64,000 nt of DNA from Trochalopteron elliotii (taxonomy: Eukaryota; Chordata; Aves; Passeriformes; Leiothrichidae). Positions 13,650 to 50,084 of this stretch are shown in pieces. Location of the stretch: NCBI GenBank assembly GCA_024734555.1, contig JANPWX010020096.1, positions 223,237 through 287,236 on the forward strand, given 5' to 3'. Under the pieces are notes generated by a model that was not told the DNA's origin, ran no database searches, and worked only from the letters and a program-made list of their open reading frames with translations. A program made the position numbers and the translations under genes. How positions within the stretch are numbered: position 1 is the first letter of the stretch; each line of letters starts with the position of its first letter.

Positions 13650-16492
13650 TCATAAAGGCGTCAAATTTATTTCCCCTCCTCCCCCCCACCCCATAACAGT
13701 CGATATATATAAAAATCACCAAATATGATCTTTTACGATATAAATTAAAAAAAAAAAATATGAGGCATCACCGTTTACATGATGTAAAAAGAGCTAAAAA
13801 AGAGCGATATAAACTACATTCATAAAAGTGCATCTCCAAACATACAGGCAATGCTTTGGCTTGTTCCTGTGCCGAACGCGTGGCGGCTGCCGGGCGTGCC
13901 GGGCCGAGCTGGCCCCGTGTTCTCTGTCACTGTACAGCTGCTGCTCCTCCTGTGACAGCCTGGAGTGCAGGGCTCTGCTCAGAGGAGGCACATCCAGCAC
14001 AGGGAAGGGCCGGGAGCTCTGGGACAGCAGAGCCCACATCAGTCCTGGGTGCTCCTGCTCTGCTCTGGAAGCGCCTCCCGTGACGCGGGTGAGGTAAAAG
14101 CCACAACAGGTCCTGAGGATTGAGCTGCTCTGACACAAGTTCCGCCGTCTCCTCACGCCCTGTTCTCTCCCAGATCACAGCGTGTGGGAGACAGCAAGAG
14201 GAAAACCACGGGAGAAGGTCTGGGTTTGGTGAGGACAAGCCAAGGATAGAGTGGAACCCCCACAGGTGTCACCGTGCTCCTGATCCCTGCAAGTGATGGG
14301 TAGTGGATGAAGACTCCAATCTTTGGTATATTTAGGATGCAAGGCTTGAAGAGCTGGGCCCCCCAGCGGTGCTGACCCCCCTACTTTTGTCATCCAGACT
14401 GCAGGGATGATCCCACATTCCCAGCAAAGTGGGGTGAGAAGCTCCCTAACCCTGAGCAGGAGTGTCACACCCTCGCTTCCCCTCATGCCAACAGTGAAGT
14501 GCAGTCAGAAGTCAGGTCAAGAGTCTGAACAGTTTGGACTCGGGCTCCTGGCTGGAAAAAGATCAACTGAAGTGCTCTCACTATAATTAAATAAATTATG
14601 AAACAAGGGCTTTCATAAAAGTTATCCCCTAAGTGCCCACAAGTAGGACAGTGCATCCTTGGAGTAGTGCAGGGAATCTGGAAAGGAAACCAACACCAGC
14701 TTTTATTGGTTACACTTTGCTCTGGGTTTGGCACAGAAAAAACATTTCATATTTTTAAAGCTTTTCAGGACTTTTGGTTGGTTGGGGCTTTTAGGGTTCT
14801 TTTTTTCCTCTTTTAATTCAACACAGTATTTTTCATGTGTTGAAGGAGCTTGGTTTCATTGAAACTTCCCTTATCCTGCTATTAGTGTTCACTTAAAAAC
14901 TTAATTTTACTGCATTATGAAGCGATTTTCAATTTTTTTATGGGGGAGATGATGGGGGTGTGAGGAACCTTAATATGGTTTCCAATGCAAGAACAGAACA
15001 CCTTCAGTGCTGCCCTATAAAGCAATGTTTTAGTTAATTAACATTTGCTTTTCTTAGTTTCATTTCTCAGAGATAACTTATAATCACTCCATGAATCCCC
15101 AGCACTTAAAAACTGCTGGTCTTTCATGAGTGAAATAAAGATTATTAGTGCCCAAATCAGCACAGAGGATTTGAGGCCATCAGGACCCCAGTCCTCTGAC
15201 TTGTGGTATCTTCCAAGTGCACAATCACTTGGATATGTTTTGCTGGTACCTGCATGGGGATCTCCAGGTAATTTTAGATATTTCCTACCATTTAAAATGT
15301 TTTCTCAGGTTCCCTGTTTGACTCAACTCCTACAAAAGCTTATTTAAGTTAGTCCATAATATCTTTATGGAACTCTTAAATGATAACCTGCACACCTGTA
15401 ATTCAAACAATGCACAGCAAAGGTTGAGCTCAATTCCAGCTTCCTGTGCACAAGAACAAGCGTCCAGGTAATTCTCCCCAAGAAACCCCCAATTTTTCAT
15501 TAGGCCATGTGCTCAAAGAAACTCTGAAGTAAATTCCTGGGCACCAGATGGACTATCTTTGGTTAAAAGGATGGTAAAAAGTTACCAGCCAAAGAGACAG
15601 ATGCAGGAGGAAGCTGAATTCCACTGAATTCCCTTCCAGAGGGGTTTTGTTTGGACGCAGCAGCCCCAGAGAGAGGAAGCAGAAGCACAGATTTGTTTGG
15701 TATGACACAAACTAACTGACAGTGTCCTAATGCTGGGACAGATCAAACTTTGGAAATTAGCTCCGGATTTTCCAATGTCAGTGGGAGAGCCCTTCCCTCA
15801 GGCCCTGGAGTGATTGCATTCTGCTGAAGCTTGTCTCATTATCCTGACATTTAGCTGGAAAGATTTCCCTCACCCCCAGCCCCAAATCCACGGGTTCATT
15901 ATAAAATAACACTATTCACATACTTTTGAATCAGTATTTTCTGAACACCTTCAGATGCTGAATACTCAAGAAGAAAAATATACCATACTCTAGTGAGCGC
16001 ATGCTCCATGACACATGGCTTTTGCTGGATTCAGGTACTGGAGACACCTCTGGAGCCCCAGGAGGGGAAAACCAGGGACTCCCACACACAGAGCTGGTCT
16101 GGAGGCCGGTGCACATTTCTGTTCTGCTGAAGAGCGGGGCTCTTCCAGTTCCCACTGGGGTTCAGATTTCTCCTCTGTTCAATCAGTGAAGACACCGGTC
16201 AGATTCCCATTCCTGCGCCTGCAGAAAACACGCAGCCAGCTGCAATGTCACATCCAGGTAACTTGGGGCAAAAATGCAGCTCTGCTTGGACAGCTGTTGG
16301 CAGGATGAACATTAGTCCAGCAAACGAAGGAATCAGGCACGAGAGCAGACCCTAAGTTCCTTGGCAGAACTTCCAAAAGGACTAGGCCTAGCTGAGTTGG
16401 CATTTTGAAGATGCAGCACCACAACGGGCAGTTGCAACTAGACAAGACAGGGCACGGAAAGCCCGGCAGGAGCTGCGAGCAAGGGAGGTAAT
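13650..16492 (-). other. MAP3K3: MAP3K3 3' UTR (probable extent)
   Basis: Non-coding sequence after the MAP3K3 stop (TGA, 16495 to 16493). No CR1 copy lies within it, unlike the flanks. A canonical minus-strand AATAAA at 13671-13666 gives a UTR of about 2.8 kb. AT-rich blocks (13700-13800) and an unusual GC-rich block (about 13860-14110) are both inside. A longer form ending near 12620 is possible. Confidence 0.5.
13666..13671 (-). terminator. MAP3K3: Candidate MAP3K3 poly(A) signal (AATAAA)
   Basis: TTTATT on the plus strand reads AATAAA in the MAP3K3 direction and is followed downstream by T-rich and A-rich sequence. It is the first canonical signal in a plausible position after the CDS, but others exist further on. 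Confidence 0.4.
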
Positions 16493-39588
<23,096 letters not shown>

Positions 39589-41630
39589 CTGTGATGCACA
39601 AGAATTTTAGGAGTAAGTTGTCTGAGTGAGCACTAACCATGACACTTCTGCACCTCTGACACTTCTGCACTGGTTTTCTGCTGGCTCATAGAACAACAAT
39701 CCTTTTTAGGATGTTTGCAAATACACTGTGATTTAATTTAGTAATAAAAAAAGCTCAAACTTAGAATATCATGACATAATAAACTGACAGATAAACATTA
39801 AGTCACTCGTCCAATGTCACAGAAGGATCTGGCCAGAGTACAGATGAGAATGAATATCCCCAGCCCCTAACTCTGTTCAAAAGGCTTCACAACAAACAGA
39901 GAAACCTGGACAGATTTACTAGACCATCACAGGTCATTTAGGAAAGGCAAACTGATGTGCTTCTGCCAAGGAAAACCTGGTAAAGGTCTGTTCTTTCCCA
40001 TTATATATCCTGTTAACTCTGAATTCTTGCTTGCTAGTGGAACAAACCACAGCCAGCAGAAAAAGAAACGAAAATCTGGACAAGGATTCATCTTGGAATA
40101 TCTGTGAACCCAAATCCACTTGCACTGATTGCCCCAACACGTTCCTCTCTTCCCTCAGAACAAGCTGATGGAATCAAATTCCAACAATTTTATGAGATTT
40201 CAAGATCTGCTGAACAGGTTCAAGTTGTCCAGCACTAAGAACACTGTCTGCTGGCAAAGTACAATGCAGCAGGTTAATGCAAGGCTTCTTGCCTTGCAGC
40301 AATATAAAAACACACATTGATTTTTTTCTTGTATGTTCCACTGAGTAAGAATTACTTTCTGAAGATTCCTGATGTAACCAATTTAAAGTATCCTCTCCCA
40401 GTGCCTGTTAGTTTTGAGAAGTGCTATGGAGCAGAACTTTGTGTTTAGAGAAAAAAACAAAGATGTAAAAGGAGAGAAATGCACAGTAGCTGGGCCCTCA
40501 TGGATGGTAGATGAAGGTCTAAAAGCTATGGAAATGAATCCTTTACTTGAGCAAGGATAACAACCCTAAACTCCTTGATATTGCAGAAGGTAAAGGAAGC
40601 TGCCAAGTGAAGTTTTGTCCAAAATGGGACTGCACTGGGCACTTGGCTCCCAGGCACTGTGCCACAGCTAACAAAGCAGCACCTCATGCTGCCACTCTGC
40701 TCCTGGCACACTCCAGCCCCCTGGATTGCCTGGCTCCTGTCTCACATATCAAGACTCAAAAAGGTTTTAGGGATAAAGTGTTGTTTCCTTGGCAAATAAT
40801 ACACTCAGTTAAATCCTTCCTAACATTAAGGGATTACTTAGGCATGGAGTTTGAAGCAGTGATTTGATCAGCTCTGGACATGCCCAGGAGAATCTGCCCT
40901 TTCCAAAAGAGTCTGGGAGGACCTAAACCCTAGTTTTGAATGTAAAGCTTTTTTTTTTTTTTTTTGATAATTGGGACTTTTGGAAGTGATGTGAACCAGA
41001 TGAGCTTATCACAGCCCTACTCAACATGATGGTGTGTAAGGTGTGCAGTTCCTCCCTTCTTCCCTCCTATGTCACTTTGAGGAGTTTGAATTGAAATGGG
41101 CATTTCTGATACTGATTTGTAAATAACTGAAACGTAATTCTAAGAATCCACCATGGCTGCACGCTCGTCCCTGATTCATGGCACTGGTTTGATGGGTAAT
41201 CACTTGTATTTGGAAGAGTTGTCCAGGGAACAGCTGCTGAACATCAAATGATGGACTGACTCACATCTGTACTTCTCTGTAAAAGGGACTCAGTGGGACT
41301 ATTTGTTTCTGCAATTTCATGTCGTGCATTTGTTCACCAGTCTCTCCAAAGCAGTTAGCTTATGTTTTATGCAGAAGACTGGCTTCATAATTAATCAATG
41401 TCTGAATAACAAACTAGATTTTCACAATGCTTAGAGATGACAGATGTGGGACACATATGGCTTGTAAAGCATGCAGGGAGTGAATCCTGCTAAAAGTTAA
41501 TAACAAAATAGGAAAAATACACCTCTTTGTAAGAAGGAAACATCTGAAGAAGTCCCAGTCAGAAGAGAAGTTGCACTAGGATTTATCTTTGCTAAAACCA
41601 GTAGTTTCTGCCCAGGTCTGTTTTAGCTTT

Positions 41631-41950
41631 CACAGGATCCCAAAATGGTTTGGGTTGGAAGGGATCTCAAAGCACATCCAGTGCCACCCCTGCCATGGCA
41701 GGGACACTGTATCCCAGGCTGTTTCAGGCTCCATCCAATCTGGCCTTGGGCACTGCCAGGGATCCAGGGGCAGCCACAGCTGCTCTGGGCACCCTGTGCC
41801 AGAGCCTCCCCACCGTCCCAGGGAGGAATTTCTTCCAATATCCCATCTCTCCCTGCCTTCTGGCAGTGGGAAACCATTCCTCCTTGTCCTGTCCATGCAG
41901 GCCCTCGTAAAACCTCTCTCCATCTTTCTTGCAGCCTCTCTTCAGGTGGC
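41631..41950 (+). repeat. CR1 LINE, longest 3' fragment in window
   Basis: 'aaatggtttgggttggaagg', 'ggcactgccagggatccagg', 'agctgctctgggcaccctgt', 'cagggaggaatttcttccaa' and a further 'cctccttgtcctgtccatgc' segment make a fairly complete CR1 3' UTR region of about 320 bases. Confidence 0.95.
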
Positions 41951-43159
41951 TGGCAGGTGAATCCTAACTCAGTCCTGAGAGCCCCCAACATCTGAGATAC
42001 ATGAACTGTGGACTTCAGAATGTTAAACCAAAATCCAGAAACATCAAGCCTAGACCAGATCATGAAAGGGAATGAAAAGAAATCTCCCAATGCATCTGCA
42101 GAAGGTGCTAATTACAGAAAAAAAATTTAAAAAAGGAACACAGAACAGAGAATATAAAAAAATCCAAATCAAAACCCATCAAATCTCTGCTGTCCAAGAC
42201 AAGCCAAATGAGACAATAACCACATTGTGGCAGTGGAGAAGGGAGAGCACTCCTTGACATTCCAACTGCATGTAAAAGAAGCAAGGGGTGTAAGTAACAC
42301 AACCAAAGCAAGAGGCTGCTTTTAGAGAAGCACATCAGCCAAAGGAAATAATTGCTGGGATCTATCTCAGCACTAAGTAACCCCTTGTGGGATGAAAATG
42401 TGAAGAAACAGCTGTGAATGAAGCTAAAGTTCCAGGCAGGTAATGGCACAATCTTTTAGCTTTGTTTTTTTTTTCAGGTTTCCAACTTTAGAGTTGAACA
42501 TTTAACCTTTTACCTTTACTGGAGTGTCTCCAATTTACTGGTATTCTTTCATTTTGATGATATTAAGAATAGCCTTGGAGGTGACACCTGGCAGACAAAG
42601 GCTGAAACTATGCACAACAAAATACTCCAACCTATGGCCTGGAACATCCCTGAGGTTCCTACCACCCAAAACACTCAGGGAAGAGCTGGGATAGAAGTTT
42701 TCCACTACAGTGCAGTTTGGGTTTGGCCAGATACCAGGAGGATGAAGAAGAGCTTGTCTTGGCAGAGCTCCTTTGGGCAAGAAGCAAACGAGCTATGAAA
42801 GCAGTTTATAACTGAGGGCTCATGACAAGAAATCAAGTCCATCAAAGAGTATGTCTGGGAATAAGAATTCTCCTCTAAACAGTAACACCACTGCAAACCA
42901 AGATCAGTGGTTGCAGTGGTTGGCTACAGGTGTTTGATCCGGGTTCCAGGCTTTGTGTGGTCAGCAGTCACTCACCTGTGGCACAGAGGACACATCCAGC
43001 CAGCTCATCATCACATCAGCCCCTTACTATAGATTGTACTCCAGCTATGAAGAGAATTTATTTATAGTGGAGGGAACTGGTGAATTTACAACACACACTC
43101 TGAAGGGCAGCACCTAGCAAACACTAGAGCTCAACACGCTCAGGCACAGGGTGGGACTG

Positions 43160-43236
43160 TTGGGGTGTCCTGAGCAGGACCAGGAGTTGGACTCCATGAT
43201 CCCTGTGGGTCCCTTCCAACTCAGGATATTCTATAA
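43160..43236 (-). repeat. CR1 LINE 3' end, reverse orientation
   Basis: 'aggagttggactccatgatc' followed by 'cctgtgggtcccttccaact' and 'caggatattctat' is the reverse complement of a CR1 3' terminus. Confidence 0.9.
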
Positions 43237-45094
43237 ACTCCAGTTACTGCCCTGCAAGGTCTGTATCTCACTCACTGCAGTCATTCTAACACTGAAATAT
43301 TATTTATCTTCATAAAACTAGAACAGTTAACGTTCTAACAAAGGGGATGGAACAGCTTCAGGTGAGTTGGAATCTTATATACTTTTTTAGTAGTCCTGCA
43401 CTGAGCTATTGGCTCTCTACTACTAAACCACATACCCTGTAATTCATGCCTATGTTAATGAGGTAGGACATGACAGAGCATTTATCTCTTAAAAGTATAA
43501 AATAAAGTCAAATATTGATCTGAGCTTGTGTAGGGAAAAGTTGTATCTGGTGAGGACAGCACTGTGATGGATTGAATGCCGAGAAGCATGAACACTTCTT
43601 TATTTCCATCCAAACAGAGGATTCCCATAGACTGACTTGGAGAAACACGTGGAGGAGCATTACATTAATCACACAATGCAGAAGCTGCTACAAATGAAAA
43701 CGAAGCATTTTTTGGAGCACTGAGAGACCCTGTTTTGCCTGGTCTCCAGTAGGTCTGGGAAACACAGTTCTGCTTTGTGCGGGAAAGATGTTGTCCAGGA
43801 AATGCTTTTCATGTTTTAAAAACTACACTCAAGGATTTTTATAACTTCGATAAAAGTGAACTGCTGCTCACAGAGAAAGTTATTCCTCTCCACAAAGCAT
43901 TTACTTCAACCAATCTGTGGTTTGTGACACAGGTCTGAACAAGTCAGAAATGGAAACAGTTTTGAAAAAAAAATCACAAAGTTAGAAGGGCAAAAGTATC
44001 TGCACATGGATAAAAACAGGAAGCCTGTGAACCCCCCTAACCCAGGATCATGTTTTATATGGTGTCATTGTGGGACACAAGATGCCATATTGATTTGAAA
44101 GAGAAAGAAGTCAATGCATCTGTGTATTTGTTATCTACCACAACAGCAAAGTTGGTTTGGGTGAGTGATTGGTAGATCCACGGGCAATGAGGAAATTCTA
44201 GACAAATTGTGCCTACGTTATAGGTCTCAAAAAAGTCTTGCAAGGAGTTCCCTATTGAGTCCTTTGCTGTGGGCTGTTTTAGTGGTACCAAAATGCTGCT
44301 GTGCACAAGCTTTAGGAAATCACAAAGGACCTGGTTTGTAGAGTGAGAGGAAAAATCAAAGAGCTCTACGAGGCTTATCCTTGTGGGATGTATTCAGGGT
44401 GCCTCTTCTCACTCGCAAGTTAAAGGCAAAGACTGGGATTTGGGATCTGAGCCGATCCTAACCTGCAGGCTCAGCCCTGCTCCCTCCCCCCGGGTGTCAC
44501 TGGGTGCGTGTGAGCCAAGGGAAGGAAGTGACACAGGCAGGAAAACCGAGTGGATCGAGGGAAGGCTGGAGGGAGCAGGGCCCGCACACCCCAAAGCCGG
44601 CACTGCTCACCCCTGCACAGCCACAGCACGGGCCAGAGACAAAGGTTTTCAAGCCTGCCAAAGAGTGTCTGGAGAGAAATAAACCTCAGGAATTGTCCTG
44701 GCTGTGCAGGGCTCGGAACCGCTCCAGATGAGCCCCGGCTGAACCACTGGAGCTCTTGCAAACTCTGACATCAACCACTCCACGTGTTCTTCAGGTGGGT
44801 TATGAAACACCAGATTAAAGAAAATCAGAGCATGACATACAGCCCCTTATCCATTATTAATGAGATTATTTGATCACAATCACTGAATGAATTTATGTTT
44901 TTCCCATTACAAAGGGATCTATTTGCAGCTGTGCCATGATACGCACAATGCTATGGTGGAGTGGTCCATGAAATTGTATTTTTTCATTCTGCACTCACAT
45001 GTTTACAAACACAGCTCCAACTGGCATTGGAAAACACTTTCATGGAAATCCAACTTCCTACTTCTAAACCATTCTAAGTTTATGAACCACCTTG

Positions 45095-45444
45095 NNNNNN
45101 NNNNNNNNNNNNNNNNNNNNNNNNNNNNNNNNNNNNNNNNNNNNNNNNNNNNNNNNNNNNNNNNNNNNNNNNNNNNNNNNNNNNNNNNNNNNNNNNNNNN
45201 NNNNNNNNNNNNNNNNNNNNNNNNNNNNNNNNNNNNNNNNNNNNNNNNNNNNNNNNNNNNNNNNNNNNNNNNNNNNNNNNNNNNNNNNNNNNNNNNNNNN
45301 NNNNNNNNNNNNNNNNNNNNNNNNNNNNNNNNNNNNNNNNNNNNNNNNNNNNNNNNNNNNNNNNNNNNNNNNNNNNNNNNNNNNNNNNNNNNNNNNNNNN
45401 NNNNNNNNNNNNNNNNNNNNNNNNNNNNNNNNNNNNNNNNNNNN
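45095..45444. other. Assembly gap, 350 N
   Basis: A run of exactly 350 unknown bases. The right side is extremely GC-rich, so the missing part is probably a CpG island that was hard to sequence. The true length may differ from 350. Frames drawn across the Ns are meaningless. Confidence 0.99.
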
Positions 45445-45600
45445 GGGGGCCCATTGCGCCGCAGCGGAGCCACGCCCCCTCGCCCTACAGGGAGCCGAGC
45501 CGGCCGGACCACGCCCCCTCTGCTGTCAATCAGAGTGACGCACGGCAGGGCGGCCCCGCCCATGGGCTGGGAGCGGGGTCCGGTCCGGAAAGGAGAATAG
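45445..45600 (-). promoter_or_regulatory. MAP3K3: CpG-island flank, candidate MAP3K3 promoter
   Basis: GC- and CpG-dense, with two 'cacgccccct' boxes (near 45471 and 45510; Sp/KLF-type), 'gtgacgcac' (CRE-like) near 45535 and 'ccggaa' (ETS-type) near 45586. It lies upstream of MAP3K3 exon 2, so the promoter and the ATGG exon may lie here or in the adjacent gap. No ATGG|gt was found in the visible part. It could instead serve TACO1 or another gene. Confidence 0.4.
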
Positions 45601-45835
45601 AAATGAAAAATCGAGTTTTGTCCCTCTGCCCGTGCTGTATCTGCAGTAAAGCACCTCTGGGAATCAATGCACAGGGTTCGTAAGAAGAAATGTTCCCTTA
45701 AAATTAACTAATGAATTATGATTAAAAAATCATGCTAGGTTGCGTCTGATGCAACTGATGTGTAACTCCGTTCACACACCACCGTGTGCTACTCTGATCA
45801 CCCAGTCGAACTCAGGAATTCTACTCTGAATCATG

Positions 45836-45892
45836 AATGCTTTGGGTTGGAAGGGACCTTAAAGATCATTTCATTCCAACCCCTGCCAGGGG
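45836..45892 (+). repeat. CR1 LINE short 3' fragment
   Basis: 'tttgggttggaagggacctt' followed by 'aaagatcatttcattccaac' and 'ccctgcc' is a clear CR1 3' end. Confidence 0.9.
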
Positions 45893-47086
45893 CTGTGTTT
45901 AAATCAAATCATACCTTTTAAAGCAACATCCAGCCTGCTCTTTCCCAGCTTCTGTGTCCATTCCACCTGCAGGATGGTATTTTCGTAGTGTCTTTTCCAC
46001 AAAAGGAACAGCAGAAGGAGTTTGTTATTTTAAAAAGAAGCCCAGCCCTGATTCACTGTGGTGGCCAGGGCCACCCTGCTGCTGGGAAACCCACCTCGAG
46101 CAGGTGTTTTAGCTGCTGCTTTTCAATTTAGCAAATGTCTGGCAGTAAGCTCAGTGGTCTGTGAGTGGCTTTGCTCACAAACACCACAGCTGCAATGTCA
46201 GAGGGGTTATGGAACCTGGAGAAGATACACAGAGAAGAAAACTAGACTGGAAAGGGAAATTGCTCAAAAGTGTGAACAAGTGCAGGAATCTGAACCCTCT
46301 TTTGTTCATCACCAAATTTGATTTTAATGCTCACTCTTTGTGCCAGGATCATTATAAAAAGGTTTTTCTAAGAGAGGGAAGAGCCCACCCCATGCCCTGG
46401 AAGGCAGAAATTTAGTATCAATACCCTACTGCACCAGCCCTGATTTTAAACCACCCTATCATCATGTCACCATTTGTTATTTTTGCCTATCTTGAAGATC
46501 CTACATGTTTGCATATAAAATTCTCAGTTGCAGTCCTGTTAAGTGAGAATGATTCCATGTTCTTTGTGTAGAAACTCAGTTTACTGAGTCCAAAAGATAT
46601 TAGACCGGCGAGTGGCAGCTTGTGACAGGAGCCAGGAGCTCTTGGCAGATGGTAGGAGACACCCACCCTGGTGGAACTCACTCTTCTCATCTCCAACTGC
46701 CCAGGGTGTCTGGATTTCACTGAGGCTTTCCCCCCACTTTAACAAATCGAAAATAGAATGATTTGTCCTTAACAGCTCATCACTTCACCCACCTGTCAAG
46801 CCTAACATATAAACCAATAATTTTATCTCTTGATGTGTGGTTTCCCCATTTTACAGACATTCTCACATTACTATCTACATGCAAGTGCCATCAGGACTTT
46901 TTTTGGACCACTACAGACCCTCCCACCATTTTTTTTTCTTCCTGACAAGCTGGTAAATTCTTCCTGAACTGGAATCCAACTTTCTACTAAATTAAGTGTC
47001 TCTTTCTTGTGTAACTTGAGGGGAAAAAAAGAGTAATTCCTTTCTGACTTCTAGGGTGTACTTAATACTGTACTGGTTTTGTACAT

Positions 47087-47362
47087 AATCAGAGAATCCC
47101 AGAGTGTTTTGGGTTTGAAGGGTCCTTAAAGTCCACCCAGTGCCACCCCCTGCCCTGGGCAGAGACACCTTCCACTGTCCCAGGCTGCTCCAAGCCCTGT
47201 CCCTGGGACACTGCCAGGGATCCACGGGCAGCCACAGCTGCTCTGGGCACCCTGTGCCAGGCCCTCACCACGCTCGCAGGGAGGAATTTCTTCCCCATTA
47301 TCCCATCTAATCCTTCTCTCTCTCAGTCTGAACCCAGTTCTCCTTGTCCTGCCATTACAGTT
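47087..47362 (+). repeat. CR1 LINE 3' fragment
   Basis: 'atcagagaatcccagagtgt', 'ggcagagacaccttccactg', 'ggacactgccagggatccac', 'agctgctctgggcaccctgt' and 'cagggaggaatttcttcccc' in order. Very like the copies at 41631 and 38525. Confidence 0.94.
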
Positions 47363-47689
47363 CCTGATGAGGATCAGGTTATTTGTTTTACACCAGCTGA
47401 TATTCTGTGGTTTTCCACCTGGATTGCCCACACCCTTCCAAAGCTGCAACTGTCCAGCAGGGAAGCTTCATTCCTGTAAACAGCAACTGAAGAACATACT
47501 TAATTCTTGAATTTGTTCAGATTGTCTGATGCCATTCAATGTAAAATCATCAGTAAAGATATTCACAGAGAATCTTCCAGGAGCTCCTGTGTTTCCAGTC
47601 AGCCCATTTGTTTTAAAGGAACTTTATAAGGCCTAATTGTTTAATGCTGTCACGCAGCATCAACTAAGAAAAGGAAGTGTAATCCCTAT

Positions 47690-47800
47690 TTTAGGGACTT
47701 CAGGGCATTGCACAGAGAGACAGTGACTTGCTAAAAGTTACACAGGAAGTCTGGAGTAGACCTTTGGGATTTAACTCCTGGCATCTTTTCCTAGTGTCTT
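47690..47800 (+). repeat. Ancient amniote SINE/LINE tail remnant
   Basis: 'gtgacttgctaaaagttaca' followed by 'caggaagtctggagtagacc' and 'gtcttaatcactatgccatc' resembles the common 'cttgcccaaggtcacacag...taaccactanaccat' repeat tail. Related to the remnant at 578-690. Confidence 0.5.
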
Positions 47801-48068
47801 AATCACTATGCCATCATCTTGTTTTCTATTTTGGTAGTATTTCCATTTTCTGAAGCATACCTGACTCAAAGAGCCCCTTTTCCTTGCTATCAGATGTACT
47901 ATTTCTTCTTTCCTTCCTGCTTCCCTTCTTGTTTAGGTAGACACATCCTTCCTGGGGAGCTGAGCAGGCTCCAGGCTGAGACTTGTCCCGTGCCAAAACT
48001 TCCTTATTCTACATCTTGGACTCCACAGCCACAGAAGGGGGCAAAGAGGAGAAACCCTGTAAATAAAA

Positions 48069-48218
48069 CCAGAGAATCCCAGATTGGTTGGGGATGGAAG
48101 GACCTTAAAGCCCATCCATGCCACCCCCTACCATGAGCAGGGACACCTCCCACTGTCCCAAGCCTGGGAGTCCAACCTGGCCTGGGACACTTCCAGGGAT
48201 GGGGTATCCAATCTTCAA
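48069..48218 (+). repeat. CR1 LINE 3' fragment
   Basis: 'ccagagaatcccagattggt', 'ccatgagcagggacacctcc' and 'ggacacttccagggatgggg' match the CR1 3' end in order. Confidence 0.9.
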
Positions 48219-50084
48219 AGGATGCATGAAAGGGTTCTGCACTGTCTTCTGCAGAGGGAAGAGTAATCTCACTAATTCCAGGCAGTTCTGTCTCTCATAA
48301 AAATTTCTTGTTGTGTTCTCAGCTTTGAAAACAAAGTGAATGGAACACTATCATCATCAGCCAACACTAGTACAGCATGGCAGGATATATATAGGCCCAA
48401 ATGTCTCTCTCCCCCAGCAGAAGACATGAATCTCCTGTAAAACACCCTGAAACAGCCTTTCTCAGCCAGAAGGAGCAGGCTGCCCCTGTACCTGTCCCGT
48501 AGGACTGGGCTGGGCCTGGCTGCCAACAGCATTCCAGCAGAGGGGGCTCTGAAGCTGGTAAAAAAACAGAAGCTGTTCTGCCTTTAGAATGGCAAAATTA
48601 GAGAAGGAAGGGGAAGAAGAACGTTAAAAATATTATATGCTTTTAGATCATTACTTCCTCTGAGCTGACAGTCTGGACTGTTTCTAAAACATCACAAATG
48701 AAAAAGCTCAAAATTAAATGCTTCTCCCAGTCACAGGCCCCAGAATAATCTCAGAGACCACCTTCTCTCTGCAGCTACTGTTGAGCATTGTGTTACCACT
48801 GAGGTTTTATTTCAAGTATTTGAGCCATTTACTGATTGCTGATTAATTATGTGCTTTTCACTTACAGCTGGTATCAGAGCAGGGACATTCCCATGGTCAC
48901 AGAGCAAGACAGCTGTGCCAGATGTTGGCTGTTCCATAATATTTACAAAAGGCAGAATGCCTCTCATCTTTTTTTCTACCTACCTTCCTCTACATCATTT
49001 TATGGCACTTGTTTTGCCACACTGACAGGCAATTTGCTTCCCCCATTATCCACCACTTTTTGCACTGCTCGAATTTGCACCAGCTGCCTGCTTCCACCGT
49101 AGTGGTAGCTGAGAAAGTTTATCTGGAGTATTCCAAAGCACAGATCCAGGGGGAAAAATAATCTATGAGGATGCAAATACATTTCTAGGGTAAAAGACAA
49201 ACAATTCTTAGAAACAAAGTATTTTTTCTGAGCAGCAGTTACTAACACAAAGTCCATATATAGCTTAGAAACCACTGCAGCATCTTTGCAGGCAACTCTT
49301 TCCACTGTGGTCATGAAGCTTAATAAGCTTTTATTTCAATGCCAGTACATGAAGAATTAGAAAGAAATCCAGCTGTTTAGTTGAACTAGATTTAATCTAA
49401 ATACTTAAGGAAGTCACCAGTCCTGCTTGCCAAAGCCTAAGGTACAAATTTCCAAGCTCTGCCATCCTATTCCCCTCTTGGTCCCAATTCCAGACACGAC
49501 AGCAGTGACTGAGTATGTGGAAAAAACACCCTTTAAGAAAGGTGAGCCTGCCCAGGAGAGACTTAAAGCTACAGAAATGCCCAATTGCTTTGTTTTCACT
49601 TTGCCTGTATTCAAAACACCCTCAGAGACTAATTATTTGAATTCTAAAAAAATCCCTCTTCCCCTCGTCTTAAAAACAAAACCACATAGTAGATAATTCC
49701 CATTTGTTGTACAGGGAACAAGCAAAGCATTGGAAAACATGAGCAGAAACAACACTGGAACACAGGGATCCCACAGCAGATTTTTAAGAAAGCAAATATT
49801 TAATGTACAGCTGCATTACCCATTCTGTTGCAGTTCTGTCGTGACTGGGTTCGTAATAATGTAATTATTTGGGGAAACTTGAAACTTCAGAGTTGCTGGA
49901 ATTATCAAGTTTGTTTGGGTATTTGTAGGATGAGGGATCAATATACTTCACCAGCTCTGCAGAGACAAGGCAAAGCAATCAGCCTCCTCTTACAGCAACA
50001 GATTTCACACAGAAGAAATGAAGTTCATTTGTAGTTCCCTGCTCCCCCCCGACGTTTTCACTCATCACACAGTGAACTGCAGTC

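Larger units (their letters stand above)
39589..45094 (-). other. MAP3K3: Probable MAP3K3 intron 1, no coding exon recognised
   Basis: Contains an ancient repeat remnant (about 39810-39870), a 17-base T run near 40950, CR1 copies (41631-41950 forward and 43160-43236 reverse), and otherwise unique sequence. The frames here are short. No ATGG|gt exon could be chosen with confidence among many possible matches. Confidence 0.45.

Noticed and set aside
41623..42090. Overlapping frames on both strands at 41.6-42.1 kb
   Set aside because: They translate a CR1 3' region, which does not encode the CR1 protein. The same peptides (for example SSCGCPWIPGS) recur in the copies at 38.5 and 47.1 kb.
44383..44682. 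99-codon plus-strand frame near the gap
   Set aside because: No recognised family and no convincing splice or start context; composition looks random GC-rich.
44887..45600. Long frames on both strands across the gap
   Set aside because: Most of their length is N-derived X residues; no real coding evidence.
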